Shown: positions 8,001 to 8,857 of the stretch, piece by piece
How positions within the stretch are numbered: the first letter of the stretch is position 1
Layout of the letters: every line of letters starts with the position of its first letter
From: Bacillota bacterium
GTDB lineage: Bacteria; Bacillota; Clostridia; Christensenellales; Aristaeellaceae
Direction of reading: 5' to 3'
Assembly: GCA_023443705.1 (NCBI GenBank)
Contig: JAEZTD010000223.1
Location: forward strand, 1-8,857
DNA length: 8,857 nucleotides
The notes under the pieces: model-generated
Database searches by the model: none
Told to the model about the DNA's origin: nothing
Seen by the model: the letters and a program-made list of their open reading frames with translations, nothing else
Position numbers and translations under genes: made by a program

Positions 8001-8734
8001 TCGAAGCCGCGGGCGCGGCGGCGGAAGTGTTCGTGGTCAATAACCTGACCGCATCGTCCGTGGCCGAATCCGCCGCGCGCTTCGCCTCGCTGGTTGAAAA
8101 AAGCCAGATCATCTTCATCCCCGGCGGCTTCTCCGGGGGCGACGAGCCAGACGGCTCCGCCAAGTTCATCACCGCATTTTTCCGAAACCCCGGAATCCGC
8201 GATCAGATCATGCGCCTCCTCGGCGCGCGGGACGGCCTCGTGGGCGGTGTGTGCAACGGCTTCCAGGCGCTCATCAAACTGGGCCTCGTGCCCTACGGCG
8301 AGATCCGAGACCCGCTCAAAACCGACCCGACGCTGACCTTCAACGGGATCGGTCGGCATCAGTCGCGCCTCGTCCGGGTGCGCGTGGCGTCAAACCGGTC
8401 GCCCTGGCTGATGCACGAAAAAGTCGACGCGGTGCGCATGGCTCCGATTTCCCATGGTGAGGGGAGGTTCATCGCGCAGGATGAACTGGTGCTCGCCCTC
8501 GCCCGCAGCGGCCAGATCGCCACGCAGTACTGCGACGGGCGCGGCGTCCCCTCGATGGACATCTCGGCGAACCCCAATGGGTCTTATTTCGCGGTGGAGG
8601 GCATCACCTCCCCCGACGGCCGCGTGTTCGGCCGTATGGCCCACTTTGAGCGGACCGGAACGGCGCTCTACCGGAATGTGCCCGGCGACAAGGGCGACAC
8701 CATGTTCCGCGGCGCGGTGGATTACTTCGGGTAG
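5054..8734 (+). CDS. purL: Phosphoribosylformylglycinamidine synthase, single-chain (PurS-PurL-PurQ fused)
   Basis: This enzyme converts FGAR, glutamine and ATP to FGAM (step 4). Its 1226 residues match the long fused form of Clostridia, streptococci and bifidobacteria. Order of domains: a PurS-like N-terminus (roughly 1-150) ending in EYLPGQFDQRADS; a linker with DTYWSDHCRHTTF (Tyr217 to about 226); the first AIRS-like half with FKNETHNHPTEIEPFGG (from 312; Glu315 and His317 in the ATP/metal site); RFDSTIGAG; the second AIRS-like half with SPYRGG, GGKDSMSGSF and PGFGGVAAAVF; and a class I glutamine amidotransferase domain from about 962. The last has Cys1067 (GVCNGFQAL) and the His1134/Glu1136 pair (ISHGEGRF), so all catalytic groups are present. 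ATG 5054 is one base after the purD stop and opens the conserved MVYRVYVEKKP; AGGAAG at 5037-5042 is 11 bases upstream. The in-frame ATG at 4931 is rejected because it lies inside purD. Confidence 0.98.
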   Translation: MVYRVYVEKKPGFAVEAQALYRDLTAFLGVEGLERLRLINRYDVEGIDRALFDRSVHGIFSEPQIDDVFFDLPSDGARAFAVEYLPGQFDQRADSAAQLIQLSSQRERPLVRTARVYLIYGSLSDEALARVQKYVVNPVESRLTALAPVMTLALPAEPPEQVATLSGFTVLDEIGLAALRRELALAMDGADLLFCQACFRREGRDPSLTEIRVIDTYWSDHCRHTTFLTHLTNVSFDDPDAEAAYRRYLAAREELGRSEKPVTLMDLATVGARYLKAKGVLTDLDESDEINACTVKITVDVDGKPEPWLLLFKNETHNHPTEIEPFGGAATCIGGAIRDPLSGRGYVYQAMRVTGAADPTRPISEALPGKLPQRKLTATAAAGYSSYGNQIGLATGLVDEIYHPGYAAKRMEIGAVVGAAPASHVRREVPAPGDIVVLLGGRTGRDGCGGATGSSKAHDASSLEKCGAEVQKGNAPEERKLQRLFRDARAARLIKRCNDFGAGGVSVAIGELADGLFIDLDAVPRKYEGLDGTELAISESQERMAVVLSPEDEAEFMALAASENLEATVVAQVTEDKRMVMRLDGETIVDLSRDFLNSNGASREASARVSAPAQAASASENDFSERLHEVVADLNVCSKRGLAERFDSTIGAGTVLMPFGGKRQKTPAQAMAALIPALSGKTTACSVMAFGGNPYELEKSPYRGGYRAVVESVARLAATGAPWRSAHLTFQEYFERMTGDETRWGKPLGALLGALDAQLDLSIAAVGGKDSMSGSFENLDVPPTLVSFAVSVGNAGIIISPEFKRAGARVRLIEPKARKNGLPDPASLREVFDKVHSMIAAGYVVSAMVPGFGGVAAAVFKMCLGNRLGLDFAPDFNPSSAFDARPGAFVVELSDGAPDAGIPVGVTTAAYTLGGVPLVALEELYEGRLEGVFPSGQPGGEAVRAFSFEASGRVSPREKCAKPRVLIPVFPGTNCEYDTARAFEAAGAAAEVFVVNNLTASSVAESAARFASLVEKSQIIFIPGGFSGGDEPDGSAKFITAFFRNPGIRDQIMRLLGARDGLVGGVCNGFQALIKLGLVPYGEIRDPLKTDPTLTFNGIGRHQSRLVRVRVASNRSPWLMHEKVDAVRMAPISHGEGRFIAQDELVLALARSGQIATQYCDGRGVPSMDISANPNGSYFAVEGITSPDGRVFGRMAHFERTGTALYRNVPGDKGDTMFRGAVDYFG

Positions 8735-8766
8735 CCCGCCGGCGACCTGAAAAACGCAGTTGGTAA

Positions 8767-8810
8767 ATGACTTAATCGCGCCCCGCGCACTCCGCGCGGG
8801 GCGAGGTCAT
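8767..8810 (+). terminator. Bulged GC-rich hairpin after purL, possible transcription terminator
   Basis: Starting 32 bases after the purL stop, CGCCCCGCGC (8779-8788) pairs perfectly with GCGCGGGGCG (8794-8803) around the 5-base loop ACTCC. A lower stem continues: ATGACTT (8767-8773) pairs with AGGTCAT (8804-8810), with one G-U pair and a 5-base bulge (8774-8778) on the left arm. This gives 17 pairs in all. The position at the end of the operon fits a terminator or an mRNA 3'-end stabiliser. However, no T-run follows on the + strand (the next bases are AGGATGGGG), and none directly follows on the - strand, so intrinsic termination is unproven. The structure itself is certain from the sequence; the function is inference. 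Confidence 0.5.
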
Positions 8811-8857
8811 AGGATGGGGCATGCAAACGGTGGGGAGTGATCCGCTTGCCCTATGAC
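8811..8857 (+). other. Window tail: possible start of a next gene or a short leader ORF
   Basis: Two weak readings exist past the hairpin. ATG 8821, with AGGA at 8811-8814 six bases upstream, opens an 11-codon frame, MQTVGSDPLAL, whose TGA (8854-8856) overlaps a further ATG at 8853 in the same ATGA style as upstream genes. GTG 8837 opens MIRLPYD and runs off the window, but the G-rich stretch before it is too close to serve as a ribosome site. Neither can be recognised as a known protein, and both may be chance. Confidence 0.2.

Noticed and set aside
7424..8359. 311-residue open frame on the - strand inside purL
   Set aside because: Same cause: antisense of a confirmed, motif-rich region including the PurL glutaminase domain. 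No recognisable motif and no ribosome site conservation.

Overview
This window is one stretch of a de novo purine biosynthesis operon. Seven genes, all on the + strand, are packed with almost no spacing: the 3' end of purF, then purM, purN, a PurO-type IMP cyclohydrolase, a stand-alone AICAR transformylase (purH, transformylase half only), purD and a single-chain purL. A short non-coding tail of about 120 bases follows purL and holds one strong hairpin. No mobile element, CRISPR array, rRNA or tRNA gene, or defence system is visible, and nothing in the gene content is a new system.

The DNA is visibly GC-rich, with G or C in most third codon positions. The proteins look like those of Clostridia: PurN has the FYGLK-type loop, PurD has VVAPDDPL, and PurL is the long fused form starting MVYRVYVEKKP. 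Together with the PurO/stand-alone PurH pair, this suggests a high-GC gut or rumen clostridium, possibly Oscillospiraceae or a relative. That placement is inference; no marker gene is present.

Layout: 2-286 purF C-terminus (cut by the window edge), 283-1317 purM, 1314-1907 purN, 1904-2596 purO-like, 2599-3765 purH (AICARFT only), 3781-5052 purD, 5054-8734 purL, 8735-8857 intergenic. The first three junctions are 4-base ATGA stop/start overlaps. The fourth is a near-overlap with two possible starts. The purH-purD gap is 15 bases and the purD-purL gap is 1 base, so the whole run is very likely one transcript.

Pathway logic: PurF makes phosphoribosylamine, PurD makes GAR, PurN formylates GAR, PurL converts FGAR to FGAM, and PurM closes the ring to AIR. 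The AICAR transformylase makes FAICAR and the PurO-like enzyme closes it to IMP. PurE/PurK, PurC and PurB are not in the window; they may lie upstream of purF or elsewhere. No purS or purQ is needed because PurL carries both functions. The operon promoter and any riboswitch or PurR site would lie upstream of the window.

The most notable point is how the last two steps are encoded. In most bacteria one bifunctional PurH does both. Here an archaeal-type cyclohydrolase family is paired with a separate transformylase whose sequence looks much more like the C-terminal half of animal ATIC than like E. coli or Bacillus PurH.
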